Source: Dichetophora obliterata (taxonomy: Eukaryota > Arthropoda > Insecta > Diptera > Sciomyzidae). Taken from it: DNA of 64,000 bases. This document shows positions 22,440-33,710 of this stretch, one piece after another. How positions within the stretch are numbered: position 1 is the stretch's first letter; each line of letters starts with the position of its first letter. Where the stretch lies: contig OY986439.1 in NCBI GenBank assembly GCA_963920525.1, positions 210,231,406 to 210,295,405 of the forward strand, in the 5' to 3' direction. A model generated the notes under the pieces. That model ran no database searches and was not told the DNA's origin. It was given only the letters and a program-made list of their open reading frames with translations. Position numbers and translations under genes: made by a program.

Positions 22440-23702
22440 ATAAATAAATAAACTCGTCCTATTAGTTTTTCCCACTTCAACATTTCTTATGAACACAACT
22501 AGACTCTATCTGCCACCCTTCTGGTGGTCTCCATACAAAAAACACACATAATAGAAAATATCATTGCCCTTATACACAAAAACGTGACGAGACTCGAAAT
22601 ATTTTTCACTACAAACATTTTTCGTGACGAGACTCTAAAAATTGTACTTTCAGTATCAAATCGCCGCCTAAGAAATTTCACTTCAAAACTAAAATAGCAA
22701 AGCAACACAAAATTAAAAACCTCGTTTCAAACATGTGCTGTCGCTTTGGCATTATTGCTACTTGCACTGATTTTAATTTATTTTTTTTTATTTTTTGGTT
22801 TGTAAGTTACATTTTTATATTATTTATTTCAATGTTTTTTCATTTATGTATATTTTTTTTAAATAAAATTTCATTTGCGAAAAACCTACTTGCTTTACTT
22901 TATCATAATCAATTTTGGTTCTGGTTCCAACAATTTTGGAACCATATTTAAAGTCTCTACTGAAATAACCATTTGGAGCGACGAGGAGCGCGCCACTTAT
23001 TTTGAAATGATGCTACTACATATTTTTACTGAGTATTTGTTGGTCATAATTTATCTTTGCGCAAGTTTTTGCTTTTATAAAGCTCATCATATTTCTAATG
23101 CAGTCGGGTTTATCTTTTATTTCGAGCCATTCAGAGAAGATAACACCAATTTTCATAGAGCATGTCTCATAAAAAACAAAATTTCGTTATTATTTTCAGG
23201 CACTTGCAGCTGGGACATATTTTATACAATAAAACATACTTTTAGCAAACTTAAGCAACAAAATTTAGAATATACCTCGATATCCTTTTTTTATTCTCTC
23301 TCAAACTTTTAAAAGCACTTTTTTCACTTGTACAATCACTACGACTTTGAAAATATCCGTAAAACGAAAGTTGTAATTAAAACAAACCCCGAATAGATTT
23401 CTTAGTTGCATTTGACTACAAGTTTTTAAAATACGTTTAAGTAATTAGGGTGGAATTTTAAGTAACTTAATTCGAGGATTCGAAAGTTGAATCAAAATTT
23501 AGATTTTTTTTTTGCTCAACTATCAGTTTTTCTAATACTTGACTTTCAGAGTACCGTGTAACCAAACGAAATAAAAAATTCAAAAAACCTTAGGGATTCT
23601 TCTAAGTTGAAGTGTTTTCTATCAGAAAACAAAACTTTTTTGGGATTTTTCGGATATTGATTCTTTCCTATGTATGGCAAAAAGAAAACACTGTGCGACC
23701 CC
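22440..23702. other. AT-rich stretch with an unrecognised 145-codon frame
   Basis: The frame at 22875-23312 has hydrophobic patches but opens at TTG, not ATG, and shows no family motif. I do not call it a gene. Confidence 0.3.
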
Positions 23703-23945
23703 TTATCCCCATAAAAAGTTATCAGTGAAACGGCATGTGTAAATTATGGTCGAATACCGAATTCCCAACTGCAAAGGTTGTATGGGAGGCGACACGCCCC
23801 CTTGTCCAAAGCTCCTAAATTTTATCAGTGAAACGGCACGTGTAAATTGTGTTCGAATACCAAATACGGAAACAGAGCGTCCTATAATTCCAAAGTCATT
23901 CGATATCAAATATTTCGGCTGTATGGGAAGTGCCACGCCCCCTTT
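23703..23945. repeat. Two units of the ~141-bp satellite-like repeat
   Basis: Two diverged units contain GTCGAATACCGAATTCC, TTGTATGGGAGG and CACGCCCCCTT, matching the ten-unit array at 33757-35060. The first unit is shortened. Confidence 0.85.
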
Positions 23946-24596
23946 TCAATGTTAAAACCTTCCTTGGTGTGGTTTTAATAACTTCCTGGAAGGTTATATT
24001 TTTGCAATTTGGTAATTGCATACCTTTGTGGTAAGTAATATTCTTGATTTAGATGTCATTTTCTATAGGAACACGCAAGTTGCTTAAAATTTTAAAGAAA
24101 TTGACACCACAAAAACCTTCGCACCTGAAAAACACAAAAAGTTTTTGGTACTTATTTTATTCTTTGGTGAAATAGAAAAAAAAATCAATCAAAAATATAA
24201 GTGCTGGCTTTAAAAGTTAATAACAAAACAAATGATTGCATTAATTTTTTTTTTGTTTGAAATTTAGATTAATTGTCCATCCAATCGTGTTTCAATCTTT
24301 GTCATTTTCGTTTCCCTTCTAATTTTTATAATTTTCCAAAAAATGCCTTAACGAATTTCTTTATTTCGCCAAAAACTTTGGTAAAAATATTTGTAGTTGA
24401 AAAAAATATTCACAACCAAAAATGGTTAAAGTTCTATCGTAAAAATTTAAAAGCGTTTATACGATCGAAAAATCAAGCCTAACTATCATAAAAATTTAAG
24501 ATTTTTTGTTTATTTTTTACATAAAAAGTTAACGATGGCATATTTTAATTACAATATTGTTTTTTTTTAATAATTCTAAAAAAATATTATCATATA
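23946..24596. other. AT-rich stretch leading into the mariner
   Basis: A short inverted pair AACCTTCC ... GGAAGGTT lies at about 23956-23995. From about 24520 the sequence belongs to the dispersed repeat that hosts the mariner. No gene seen. Confidence 0.35.
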
Positions 24597-24598
24597 TA

Positions 24599-25899
24599 AA
24601 GGGTGTTTTTTTAGAGGTTTGTTTTTCGAATAGAGATAAAACTGGCATTTTGTGGTCAAATCTGGCAACTCTAATGTCATTTATGTTCAGTTTGGTTTGC
24701 CATTTCATCATAAACAGGTTGAAAAAAGAACAACGCTTGCAAATCGTGCAAATTTATTTCGAAAATAATGGTTCAGTTCGCGAAGTTTACCGCAAGCTCC
24801 GTCCATTTTATGGTCGACATAATCGTCCATCAGAGCAATTAATTCGGTTAACCATGGGTCGTTTTCGCACTACGTTTACTCTATGTGATAATACGCATCC
24901 GCAGAGAGGTCGAACAGTGCGCACCGAAGAAACAATTGCCGTTGTAGACCAAAATGTTGAAGAGGACCCGAATGAATCGATTCGCCACCGTGCACAGCAA
25001 TTGGAGCTTTGTCCATCAACTTTATGGAAAATTTTGCGCAAAGATCTTGGCTTGCGACCTTACAAGATCCAGCTTGTGCAAGAATTAAAGCCGCGAGACC
25101 ATGCAATGCGTCGTGATTTTGGTGTATGAGCCGAAAATGAGATTGATCTCGATGCTAATTTTCATCGCAAAATTTTGTTCAGTGATGAGGCTCATTTTTG
25201 GTTGAATGGCTACGTCAACAAGCAAAATTGCCGCATTTGGAGTGAAGAGAATCCACATGAGACCCTTGAGACGCCATTACATCCACAAAAACTGACTGTT
25301 TGGTGTGCTCTATGGGCTGGTGGAGTCATGGGGCCATACTTCTTCCGAAATAATGCTGGAGAGTCAGTTACAGTTAATGGAAACCGGTACAGAGCCATGA
25401 TAACCGACTATTTTGTTCTCGAATTGGATGGCATCAATGTGGATGAGTTGTGGTTCCAACAAGACGGCGCTACATGCCACACAGCGCACGTCACAATCGA
25501 TTTATTGAAGGAAACATTCGATGAGCGCATAATTTCGCGGAATGGACCTGTCAATTGGCCACCAAGATCGTGTGATTTGACACCATTGGATTATTTTCTT
25601 TGGGGATATGTGAAGTCGCTCGTCTACGCCAACAAACCAGAAACGTTAGGGGACTTGGAAGCCAACATTCGTGGCGTTATTGCCGACATACGGCCCCATA
25701 TGCTCAAAAAAGTGGTTGAAAATTGGACCTGTAGAATTGGCTTTATTCGAGCCAGCCCGAAATCACATGCCCGAGATCATATTTAAACATTAATGGCATA
25801 AAATTATCCTTCCAATAAAGCCAAATTGATGGACATTAAAACGATTTTCTTGTGTTTTATTTCAATTCGAAGTTCTATACCTCTAAAAAAAACACCCTT
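24599..25899 (+). mobile_element. Full-length mariner-like transposon, 1301 bp
   Basis: Inverted ends AAGGGTGTTTTTTTAGAGGT (left, 24599-24618) and AAGGGTGTTTTTTTTAGAGG (right, read inward from 25899) are flanked by TA at 24597-24598 and 25900-25901. The length and single transposase frame are as known for IS630-Tc1-mariner elements. Host DNA on both sides is a dispersed repeat whose copy at 5.1 kb lacks the insertion. Confidence 0.93.
24674..25786 (+). pseudogene. Mariner-like transposase with one premature stop
   Basis: From the ATG at 24674 the frame reads through 370 residues to a stop at 25784-25786, broken only by an in-frame TGA at 25127-25129 (codon 152, after MRRDFGV). The N-terminal part has helix-turn-helix-like sequence (KKEQRLQIVQIYFENNGS). 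The catalytic core is intact: FSDEAHFWLNG (first Asp, codon 171), WFQQDGATCHT (second Asp, codon 264) and PPRSCDLTPLDYFLWG (third Asp, codon 301). Thirty-six residues separate the second and third Asp, not the 34 of classical mariner. A cut-and-paste transposase of the IS630-Tc1-mariner superfamily is clear. The single nonsense codon makes the copy inactive as read. Confidence 0.92.
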
Positions 25900-26029
25900 T
25901 ATTATTATATATCATGAAGCAACAGGTTCATGCATTTAGCAATTATTTTTTGCATTTTGTATTTTTTTATTTTTTTTTTGCATGAAAAGTAATGGCATGA
26001 AAGAATTATGACAATTTCTGAATTCGTTT

Positions 26030-26215
26030 CTAAGCTATACTCTTAAATACCCTTTAAACACTGCCACAGCAACAACAGCGCCACCTACCGGGTCAAACTT
26101 TAAAACAAAACCATCTACAGACACACACACACCAAATTTCATCGAAATCGGTTGAGCCGTTTAGGAGAAGTTTAGTGACAAAGCCATGTACAGAAGAATT
26201 TTATGTATAAAAATA
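26030..26215. repeat. Fragment of an interspersed repeat with the AAATCGGTTGAGCCGTTT motif
   Basis: CACACACACACCAAATTTCATCGAAATCGGTTGAGCCGTTT leads to an AT-rich tail. The same motif type occurs at 35.6-35.8 kb. Such sequence is widespread in insect interspersed repeats; I cannot name the family from here. Confidence 0.5.
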
Positions 26216-27189
26216 GTGCCAAAGAAGTGCACTGTGCAACGTACGTACATTTTTACAATCAGCAGTAGCAGCTCTAGACTTTAATTTTATAAAAGTTGCA
26301 AAAGCTCAAGCTTGCAAAGCTGAAGGAGATTCACTCAAGTGGCACAAGATTTAAATTAAAAATGCGGGATATCATGTTTTATGGCAACATAAGGTTGTGT
26401 TTTGTTTGTTTTGCGATAATAAAAAGTAATGAATGTTATGTCAGACTGCTTTTTGACAAGTGGCAATTGCATGCAAGTTAAAATATTGCATCAATTTAAG
26501 AATTTTTAAAAAAATGGCTAAAAAATTAAAAATTTTATAGCAAATTAATGTTTTTATGTGAGTAAATACTTATTATATTAATATAAAAATTTAACTAAAA
26601 TATAGCAACATATTTTAACAGCTTGTAATAAAATGTTCATATTTCAAACTGTATGCGCTGTAATGTTGAAACCATATCTTGAAATATATCGGTTTGTTTG
26701 TTGTATTTTTGTCATGTCACGTGACTCACTTTCAATGCACGAATCTTTACGCCGAGCGAGCTTGTAATTTATTTTGCCAAATGGAGCAATTTTTTTTTTT
26801 ACCACAATGTTGCAACACGTGCCGCAAACCGATGGTTACATCTTCTGCTATAAGCTTTCTTTGATGCTTTGAACTCAGCGTGAAGATTTTGAAGCTGTCA
26901 CTGATAAATTGTAATTCAATGAATACTGATGAAAGAATCAACGCAAGCTTCCTGCTTGTACAGTAGCGCAAACAAAAAATTACCACACAATGAGTTTCCC
27001 CCCACTCTAAGAGCAATTTTAAGTCCATGAAAATTGCACCAAATATGACAAAAAAGTTTGATAAAAACTTAAATTCATGTCTGAACAGCTTCGCTTAACA
27101 ATAATTCAAATATTTTTTCCAAAAAGTATTTTATATTAGTATTTTTTTATGTCAAAGTACAACTCAAAATTTCTAATACTAAAATTGCT
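26216..27189. other. Intergenic stretch, no gene accepted
   Basis: A cysteine-rich frame at 26679-26864 starts at TTG, not ATG, so it is not called. Otherwise AT-rich. Confidence 0.3.
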
Positions 27190-27578
27190 GGCCTTTTTAG
27201 TCTAGTGGAGAGTGCACTAGACTATCAATCCAGAGGTATCTGGTTCGAATCCGGGCTCGAGCATGGTTCTTTTCACTTTATATGTTCTTTACTGCATTTA
27301 AGAATTATGGAAAACTAAAAATCCACAACTAAATTGTGAAAAATGTGGATTTAAAGGACAGGAACAACTAAGGGCTGGAATGCCTACCGAGGTTAAGGCA
27401 TAACACTAGCCTCGGTTAGGAGCAATTCAAATTGTCTTTCACTTTTGTTTCGCCTAATCAATAATTCACGTATAGCCAATTCCTCCTCTAAATAATCTAT
27501 CCCTTTCCTTTCAGGTCAAAGACCAAACCTTGTTTGTATAAGGCGCATACTTTGGTTCTTTAATCTATAAAAAAAAAT
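27190..27578 (+). mobile_element. tRNA-derived SINE, copy 2 (~389 bp)
   Basis: The A box TAGTCTAGTGG (27198-27208) and B box GGTTCGAATCC (27242-27252) are closer to consensus than in copy 1. The body, including GGAAAACTAAAAATCCAC and TAACACTAGCCTCGGTTA, matches copy 1 throughout and ends in an A-rich tail. The sequence differences and small indels between copies indicate old or independently mutated insertions. Confidence 0.88.
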
Positions 27579-29239
27579 GTACTCAATACATAAAATATAG
27601 ACTCAATACATAAAATATAGACGTCTCGCTTATGCGATTAAAGAGAGACATTTATTCAATACATATTTTCTCTTTTAATGTTGTTGTTGTTGTTCCTTAT
27701 ACACAACAACACACCCACAATAAAAGATATCAGTAAAAAAATTTGCAATTATAATTTTGAGACGTGGTGTAATTTACCTTTACTCACCTTCTGAAAACTG
27801 CTTCGAAAAAAATATGTTGGGACGGGCGTTACAACTTTTCAACTAGCTATTTGATCTTTAAAAAAAAAAAAATTGAAAAAGAGTTTTACTACACATGAAA
27901 TAAGCGTTAAGTTAATTTTTTTAATTGCAATAAAATTTGTTTAATAAAAAACTAGTTTAAACGCCCTAATAAAGGCGCATCAAAAGTTAAAGTATAAAGC
28001 ACTTAACGCACGCTAGGCTTAATTAGCGCTAAACAGCGCATAATTTTAATCACTTCATTAGCAAGCTTACATTAAATAATATGCTCTGAAAATCGCATCA
28101 GCATAAAAATAGCGACGCATGCCGCTGGCATACATTAATTTCAAGCTATGCCACAAATATGTCTTTGTAAGTAGGTGTTGAATGGATTGGCCAAATATGG
28201 ACACAATCGAACTATTGCCACAATTTAAATTAAAATATTTTTACATATTTTACGTTGGAAAATATTAAAAATGAAAAATTAATCAAATAAAATCGAACAC
28301 CACCAAATTTGTTTAAAAAAAGCGCTGGTGTTTCATTTGGTCTTGGCTCGCATGTCTGCGCTCGCGTGTCTACGTAACTTTATGCAGCACAAATGCAGCT
28401 GGGAATTGCGTCAATAACTGCTACAACCAAACAACTTGTTTCCAGAGTTTTGGTGTAGTAACTCTTGCAATTAGGATGCGCCACAAAAACCTGTCATTGT
28501 ATTACGCAAAATGAACGTAAAGAAAGATTAACTAATGCTTTGTTAGTGGAGGTTGCTGCGCATGCGCAGATGCTGGAAATCATTAAAAAAAATTCTTTCG
28601 GTTCAAAAAATGGGGAAATATTGCTGCTGCATAGTAAATGCCTTTGAAAAGTTGGTGTTGCAACAAAAATTTTAATTTAAAATTAAGAAGCAGCAAAAGA
28701 CTTCTAAAAATTTCTAACGCACACTCTTTATTTTTATAGGGAGTGTTGTTGTTTTCTTAAGAATTTTCGTATTATATATTTACGTTAAGATTCTTAAAAG
28801 GTATGCACACTGTTTTAGCTTTGTGATTTTTTTTTTTTAATGATAAAATTTTAATTTTGTTCATTTTTTTAGTAGTGTTTGTTTGGCGGGTTTTTTTTAG
28901 TAACAAAACTAATTTATTTACGGTAAATGGAGCGAGAGGTTACCAAAAATTTCTGTTTGAAAGGATATAGTGCAAAATGGACACGAAACATTTCAGTTTC
29001 TTAAAAACATAGCAAAAAACGGATTGCGAATTTAAAAAAAGTGATACCAAAAACTAATGGCGTCGTGAATCCCCGTACGACGATTACATTTTTCAAATTT
29101 TTTTTAAAGATTTTGCTTGAATTTTCTTATACATTAAGGGAAATTCACTAGAATGTCTAATAAAAAGTGAAAGAGAAATATTTCTTTATAAAAACTATTT
29201 TTAATGATTTAAGTTGTTCAAATGTATACTTTAAAAAAG
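27579..29239. other. AT-rich stretch with small tandem repeats, no gene seen
   Basis: ACTCAATACATAAAATATAG is duplicated in tandem at about 27581-27620, and a short (TTG)n lies near 27680. Short frames here have no recognisable content. Confidence 0.35.
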
Positions 29240-29728
29240 AGTGGTACGGTCGGGGGACCCCCGTCAAGAACGAAGTTCCTTACGCTCTTTCTTCAACTCT
29301 GAGTGTAATTCGAAATAAAATCTGTATAGTTAAATTTTTTTTTTTTTTTATTTCATATAATTATTTCAAGGCAAATAATGTAAATGAACAATCAAATCTA
29401 AAAGTTTAATTAACTATTTTAGGAAGAAAGATTTATTTAAAGAAAATTAAGATGTAACATTTTTATGATAGATGAAAATAGGCAGTTAGTGTTGTCAGCG
29501 ATATTTGTTTCATGACGCAACAAGGCATTGAGCATTGAACATTCATCATGCTCTTCGTATGGCGCTTGAATTGAATTGATTGAAATCTGGACTTACTCAG
29601 TTAGAGTATACAAAAACACAATTTTAGGGTCCATCCTTGTGCCAAAAAACTTTTTATAACTCTTGCATTAAATTCCAAATCAGCAACCCCATCGTATTGC
29701 CAGCACATACAGAAAGAATATAAGGCCT

Positions 29729-30105
29729 AGTACTCTGTTCGTTTGCGTGAAATTTCGCTGGCAACATCTATTTATTTATTGCGTGAAATTTCTGACTTAA
29801 AGTTTGTTGCGAGGAATTCATATGGCAACGTTTCTCAGAGAGACTCAGAGAATAAGTTGGGAGATTTCATATGATCTGTCTCTGAAACTTCAAGTGAAAG
29901 TGAAGTGAAACTTCAAAATAAATAGGCAGTGCAATTAAATTGTCGTGAAAAAATGTTGCTCAGAAACATGTTGCGATAATTTCACGCAGCGGAACAGAGT
30001 ACTGCTCTGATGAACATGTTGTGAAAATTTCCACGCTTATTTCGCAGCTGCCACCTTTTATATGGAGATTTGAGTGAAATTTCCCATGAAACTGAACAGA
30101 GTACT
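29729..30105. mobile_element. MITE with AGTACTCTGTTC ends, with an alternative right end
   Basis: AGTACTCTGTTCGTTTGCGT at 29729 is inverted at 29992-30003, with matching subterminal GCGTGAAATT, giving a 275-bp element. A second inverted end GAACAGAGTACT lies at 30094-30105, giving 377 bp. Either one element is nested beside a fragment or the longer form carries an internal end. Confidence 0.7.
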
Positions 30106-30304
30106 ATGCTTAACGCAAAAAACACATTTTTTGAGGCCACCCTAGTGGCAAAAACACTTTCTGAAATGCTACATCAAATTCGAAATCAACGGCCAGCCCA
30201 TCTACAAAGAATATAAAACAAAAACACATTTTTAGGGTCTACCCTTGAGTCAAAAAACCTTTTGAAATTCTTACATCAGGTTCGAAATTGGCAACTTCTT
30301 TGCT

Positions 30305-30530
30305 GCATTTGCTGCTGGCATTGTGCACGAAAATGTTATGATCATTTCCTAAAAAAGTTTACTGCATGAGATACATTTGTCAAGTGAGTTTGAGATACAA
30401 ACAGTGCACTTTTATATGAGTTTTTCGTCAATGAAGTGTATGACCGAATCAGCATGCTTCGTTAAAGATGCAGAAAAATCGTGCATGATTCATTAGAGAT
30501 TCCTTTAAGTCTCAGACTACTAGGTTTAAT
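30305..30530. repeat. Segment shared with the interior of the pogo-like element
   Basis: TTTTTCGTCAATGAAGTG, AATCAGCATGCTTCGT and AAATCGTGCATGATTCAT match 41350-41440 with moderate divergence. Confidence 0.7.
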
Positions 30531-31370
30531 ACTACCAGCACATAAACAAAGATTATAACACAAAAAAAAAAAATTTTAGGGTCCACCCACCCTAGTGTCA
30601 AAAATTTTTTAACTCTAACATTAGATTCGAAATCAGCGGCCCTTTAATACCGCAAGCACATTCACAAAGAGTATAAAGCAAAAAAAAAAAAACGCATTTT
30701 ATGGTCCACCCTGGTGTCAAAACCTATTTATATTCTTACATCAGGTTCGAAATCAGTGACTCCTCACTACTGCCAGCCCATATACAAAAAGTATAAAAAA
30801 CACACATTTTCAGGGTTCACCCTAGTGACAAAATCTTTTTAAGTTTTGACATCAGGTTTGAAATCAGCGACCCCTTATACTGCTAGCACATATACAAAGA
30901 GTGTAATACAATAAACTCATTTTGAGCGTCCACCCTAGGTAAAAATTTTTTAAAACTCTAACATAAGATTCGAAATCAGCGATCAGCGATCAGCGCTTAT
31001 TAAGTGATAAACAAGTTTTTTGAAATTTTTACATCAGATTCGAAGTCAGCGACCCCTTAAACTGCCAGCACATACACAAAGAGTAGAAAGCAAAAGATCA
31101 CATTTTTAGGGTACACCCTAGTGTCAAAAACTTTTTGAAATTCAAACATCAGGTTCAAAACAACGACCAGCGCATCTACAAAGAGTATAAAGCAAAAAAA
31201 AAAACACATTTTTGGGGTCCACCCTAGTAGCAAAATTTTTTTTAAATTCTTACATCAGAATCAAAATCAATGACCCCTTAATAAAGCACGTACACATAAA
31301 AGTATAAAATAAGAAAACACATTTTTAGAGTCCACCCTAGTGTCAAAAAACTTTTTAAATTCTAACATCA

Positions 31371-31844
31371 GAATACACTGTATTATTTACCTTTGCTGCA
31401 GTTTCCATTTCTTAAAACTTAATTGCAATAAAGATTCTCACGTATGATTTAAAACAAACATACAAATGAAAATAAAACATGCATTTTAACGAAATTTCTA
31501 CGTATCAGAAAGAGAGAGAGAAAGAGATAGAGAAAGAGAAAGAGAGAGTTGCGCACCCGCCTACTCGTTTGTTAGTCTGCTCGAATCTAACACGCACACA
31601 CAGCACACTCGCCTGCTACACAGTAAGTAAAAGCAGGGCTTTGAAGCACTTCTCGCAGGCCATCATATGGATTTCTTAGCCCTTTCGTACTCATTTCCAG
31701 GCCCATTAACTTTTTTTATAAGAAACTAGAAAATTTTCTAGGCCTTCCTCTCTCGCGACTCTAAAGAAGCCTGCTAGAAGCCCTTTTTGAGAATGTACAT
31801 TAGAAAGAAAAGCAATATAAATATCAACTTGAAATAAAAAAACT
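31371..31844. other. Intergenic stretch with a GA-rich tract
   Basis: A purine tract GAGAGAGAAAGAGATAGAG lies at about 31508-31548. No gene recognised. Confidence 0.4.
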
Positions 31845-31922
31845 TTTGACAATTTCCAGATTTGAACCAACGTTCTCTCATCTGGTGGCCCGGCATCTTA
31901 TCCACTCGTCTACCGCAGATGT
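31845..31922 (-). mobile_element. Head of a third tRNA-like SINE, minus strand
   Basis: On the minus strand TAGACGAGTGG (31912-31902, A box) and GGTTCAAATCTGG (31868-31856, B box) are spaced as in a tRNA. No acceptor-stem pairing, so a SINE head is more likely than a tRNA gene. The body would extend leftward. Confidence 0.55.
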
Positions 31923-31959
31923 TAACGAACTTCAGCTTATTTTGCATCATTACAAATGA

Positions 31960-32215
31960 AAGTAAGCTTTCGGCAGCGCAGGTTCGAGACCCAGCTCAGA
32001 CCAAAAAAAAATTTTTTTTGTATTTTTTTTAAATCTGCATTTTTTCTACAAATTTTTCTGTTCATTTAAAAATTTGTGTCCAATTTTTTTGTAAAATTGC
32101 TTTTTACAAAAATTATAGAAAAGACTTAGAATTTTTTCATATAAAAGTTTTCATATAATGTAATGTGTTAGATTTCGGAGACTTAAGTTCGCGACCCAAC
32201 TCGGACAAAAAATAA
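31960..32215 (+). repeat. Degenerate repeat of B-box-like segments
   Basis: GCGCAGGTTCGAGACCCAGC near 31977 and AAGTTCGCGACCCAACTC near 32184 are each preceded by TTTCGG and followed by CAGACCAAAA/CGGACAAAAA and T-rich DNA. They look like two eroded tails of tRNA-derived units. Confidence 0.45.
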
Positions 32216-32812
32216 TTTTTTTTTGTTTCTTCTTTAAGTTTTGATTTTTTTTTAATTGATCTGATCATTTATAATTTTTTCTAAATTTTTTTCAAATTTT
32301 TTCATATAAAATAACATGAAAAGACTCCAAACCTTGAAAAAGTAGGGCTTACAGAAGCACTCATCAATACAGCGAACATGGAAGGTATATTGACGCCAAT
32401 GAGAGCACTACTAGCAGGCTTTCTTTACCGTATCGCTAGCTAAAATGCCCACTGGGCAGTTTGTAGTCTACCTCTCCAGGAAATGTGAGCATTCCCGGAT
32501 GTAACCAGGAAATATTCCATTGAATGTAGGAAGCATTCCCCTTCGTTGCACACTCCATTGCTTTTTTACATAGCATGTCATTAGTGGGAAACATTCCTCT
32601 CCGCTGTCCTAAAAAGTGAATTGGAATCATTCCTCTCCTCTGTTCTAAAAATTAGTGTAGACTATCGAGGCCGCCCAGTAAAACATATTTTTCTTACACA
32701 GTAAACATGAATTCTATAATAAGCGGCTGGAAAACAATGATATAAATATTTTCTGTTGTCATTGCTTGACAATAAGTAAAAGTTTCCACATACATTCTTA
32801 AAGAAGCGGTTT
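32216..32812. other. Intergenic stretch, no gene accepted
   Basis: Near 32450-32650 the motif CATTCC recurs about every 40-60 bp (GAGCATTCCCGGATG, GAAGCATTCCCC, AACATTCCTCTCC, ATCATTCCTCTCC). A 64-codon frame here follows that repetition and is not called. Confidence 0.35.
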
Positions 32813-33150
32813 GGATACAACATAAATTCAAAACTACCACTATAATTCCAAAAAATATGATGGCGAATGTTTATTCATCACTTCCATATGTTATGCTAAA
32901 TTCACACTGAGAGCTAAATGCGCATTTAGAGCATTTACTATATACATTTGGTCCTGTTACTCCTACAGCGAGTAAAGGGCCGTTCGTAAATGTGGATTTT
33001 GTAAATGTGCATTTAGCTCTCAGTGTAAAAATAGCACAAGTCTTTAAATTTTTACAAGGGGGAAGCGGTTTGGATACAACATAAATACAAAACTACCCTT
33101 AAGCTTCCAGAAGATATGGTGGGGAATATCTCTTTATCACTTTTAGATGG
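32813..33150. repeat. Direct repeat flanking a small MITE
   Basis: GAAGCGGTTTGGATACAACA at about 32812 recurs at about 33062 with ~80 bp of similar downstream sequence (CAAAACTACC, ATATGRTGG, TCATCACTT). The MITE at 32904-33026 lies between the copies. Confidence 0.75.
32904..33026. mobile_element. Small MITE, 123 bp
   Basis: ACACTGAGAGCTAAATGCGC (left) is inverted at the right end as ACACTGAGAGCTAAATGCAC read inward. A second internal pair AAATGTGGATTTTGTAAATG lies nearby. Target duplication unclear. Confidence 0.7.
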
Positions 33151-33710
33151 AAGCCTTCCGATTTTTCCTGGAGGGACTCGATACTCGCACGCATACACAC
33201 ACAGCGATCTCACTGTTACGTGACGATTTCTGCCAAATCACACCATCCGGATGCATCCGCAAGCCGCGTAATGGAACTTCGTTCCAAAAAAATATCTGAG
33301 TTTTTCTCACTCAAGTTTTTGTTTTCTAAATTTAACATGTTTTTTTAGTTATAATGAAATTTCTTTTAAAGGTCACCTACTTCCGAAGTTTCAAGCAAAT
33401 TTAGCGGGTAGTTTTTTTTTGGCGAATTTTTGCGTGTAGGCAAGTTAGGCACAAAATCATGTCATACGCACATATTTGATGATCCTGTTTTCTTTATTTT
33501 ATCAACTCATATATTGATTACAAACTTATTGTTGTGAGGAAACTAATAATAAAATTTTGTTACATTTTTTTATGTTTACTTTTAAATTAAAATTTTTTTT
33601 TTATTACCATTACTTTTTTACCCACCCTCTAGTTTCAAAAATTTTTCATTTTCAAAACCCACTCTAATTATTTATAAAAAAAAACAAAAATTATAAATAA
33701 AATATTTGTA
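33151..33710. other. AT-rich intergenic stretch
   Basis: No gene or paired ends seen. Confidence 0.35.

Larger units (their letters stand above)
29240..31370. repeat. Cluster B of the GGGTCCACCCT tandem repeat family
   Basis: The leader GGGGGACCCCCGTCAAG near 29250 and the GTTGTCAGCGATATTTG segment near 29490 match cluster A. Units follow with cores near 30579, 30701, 30812, 30925, 31108, 31213 and 31327, mostly 105-122 bp apart. Each carries CCACCCTAGTGTC, ACATCAGATTCGAAATC, GCCAGCACATACACAAAGAG and TATAAAGCAAA. The array is interrupted by a MITE (29729-30105) and by a segment shared with the pogo-like element (30305-30530). Confidence 0.82.

Noticed and set aside
22875..23312. 145-codon frame with hydrophobic patches
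   Set aside because: Opens at TTG, not ATG, no recognisable family, no promoter or splice context.
26679..26864. Frame resembling a signal peptide followed by a cysteine-rich segment
   Set aside because: The apparent start is TTG; there is no ATG and no splice context, so it cannot be supported.
27190..27262. Functional tRNA gene
   Set aside because: A and B boxes are present but no acceptor-stem pairing, and the same head is followed by the same ~300-bp body at a second site, so it is a SINE.
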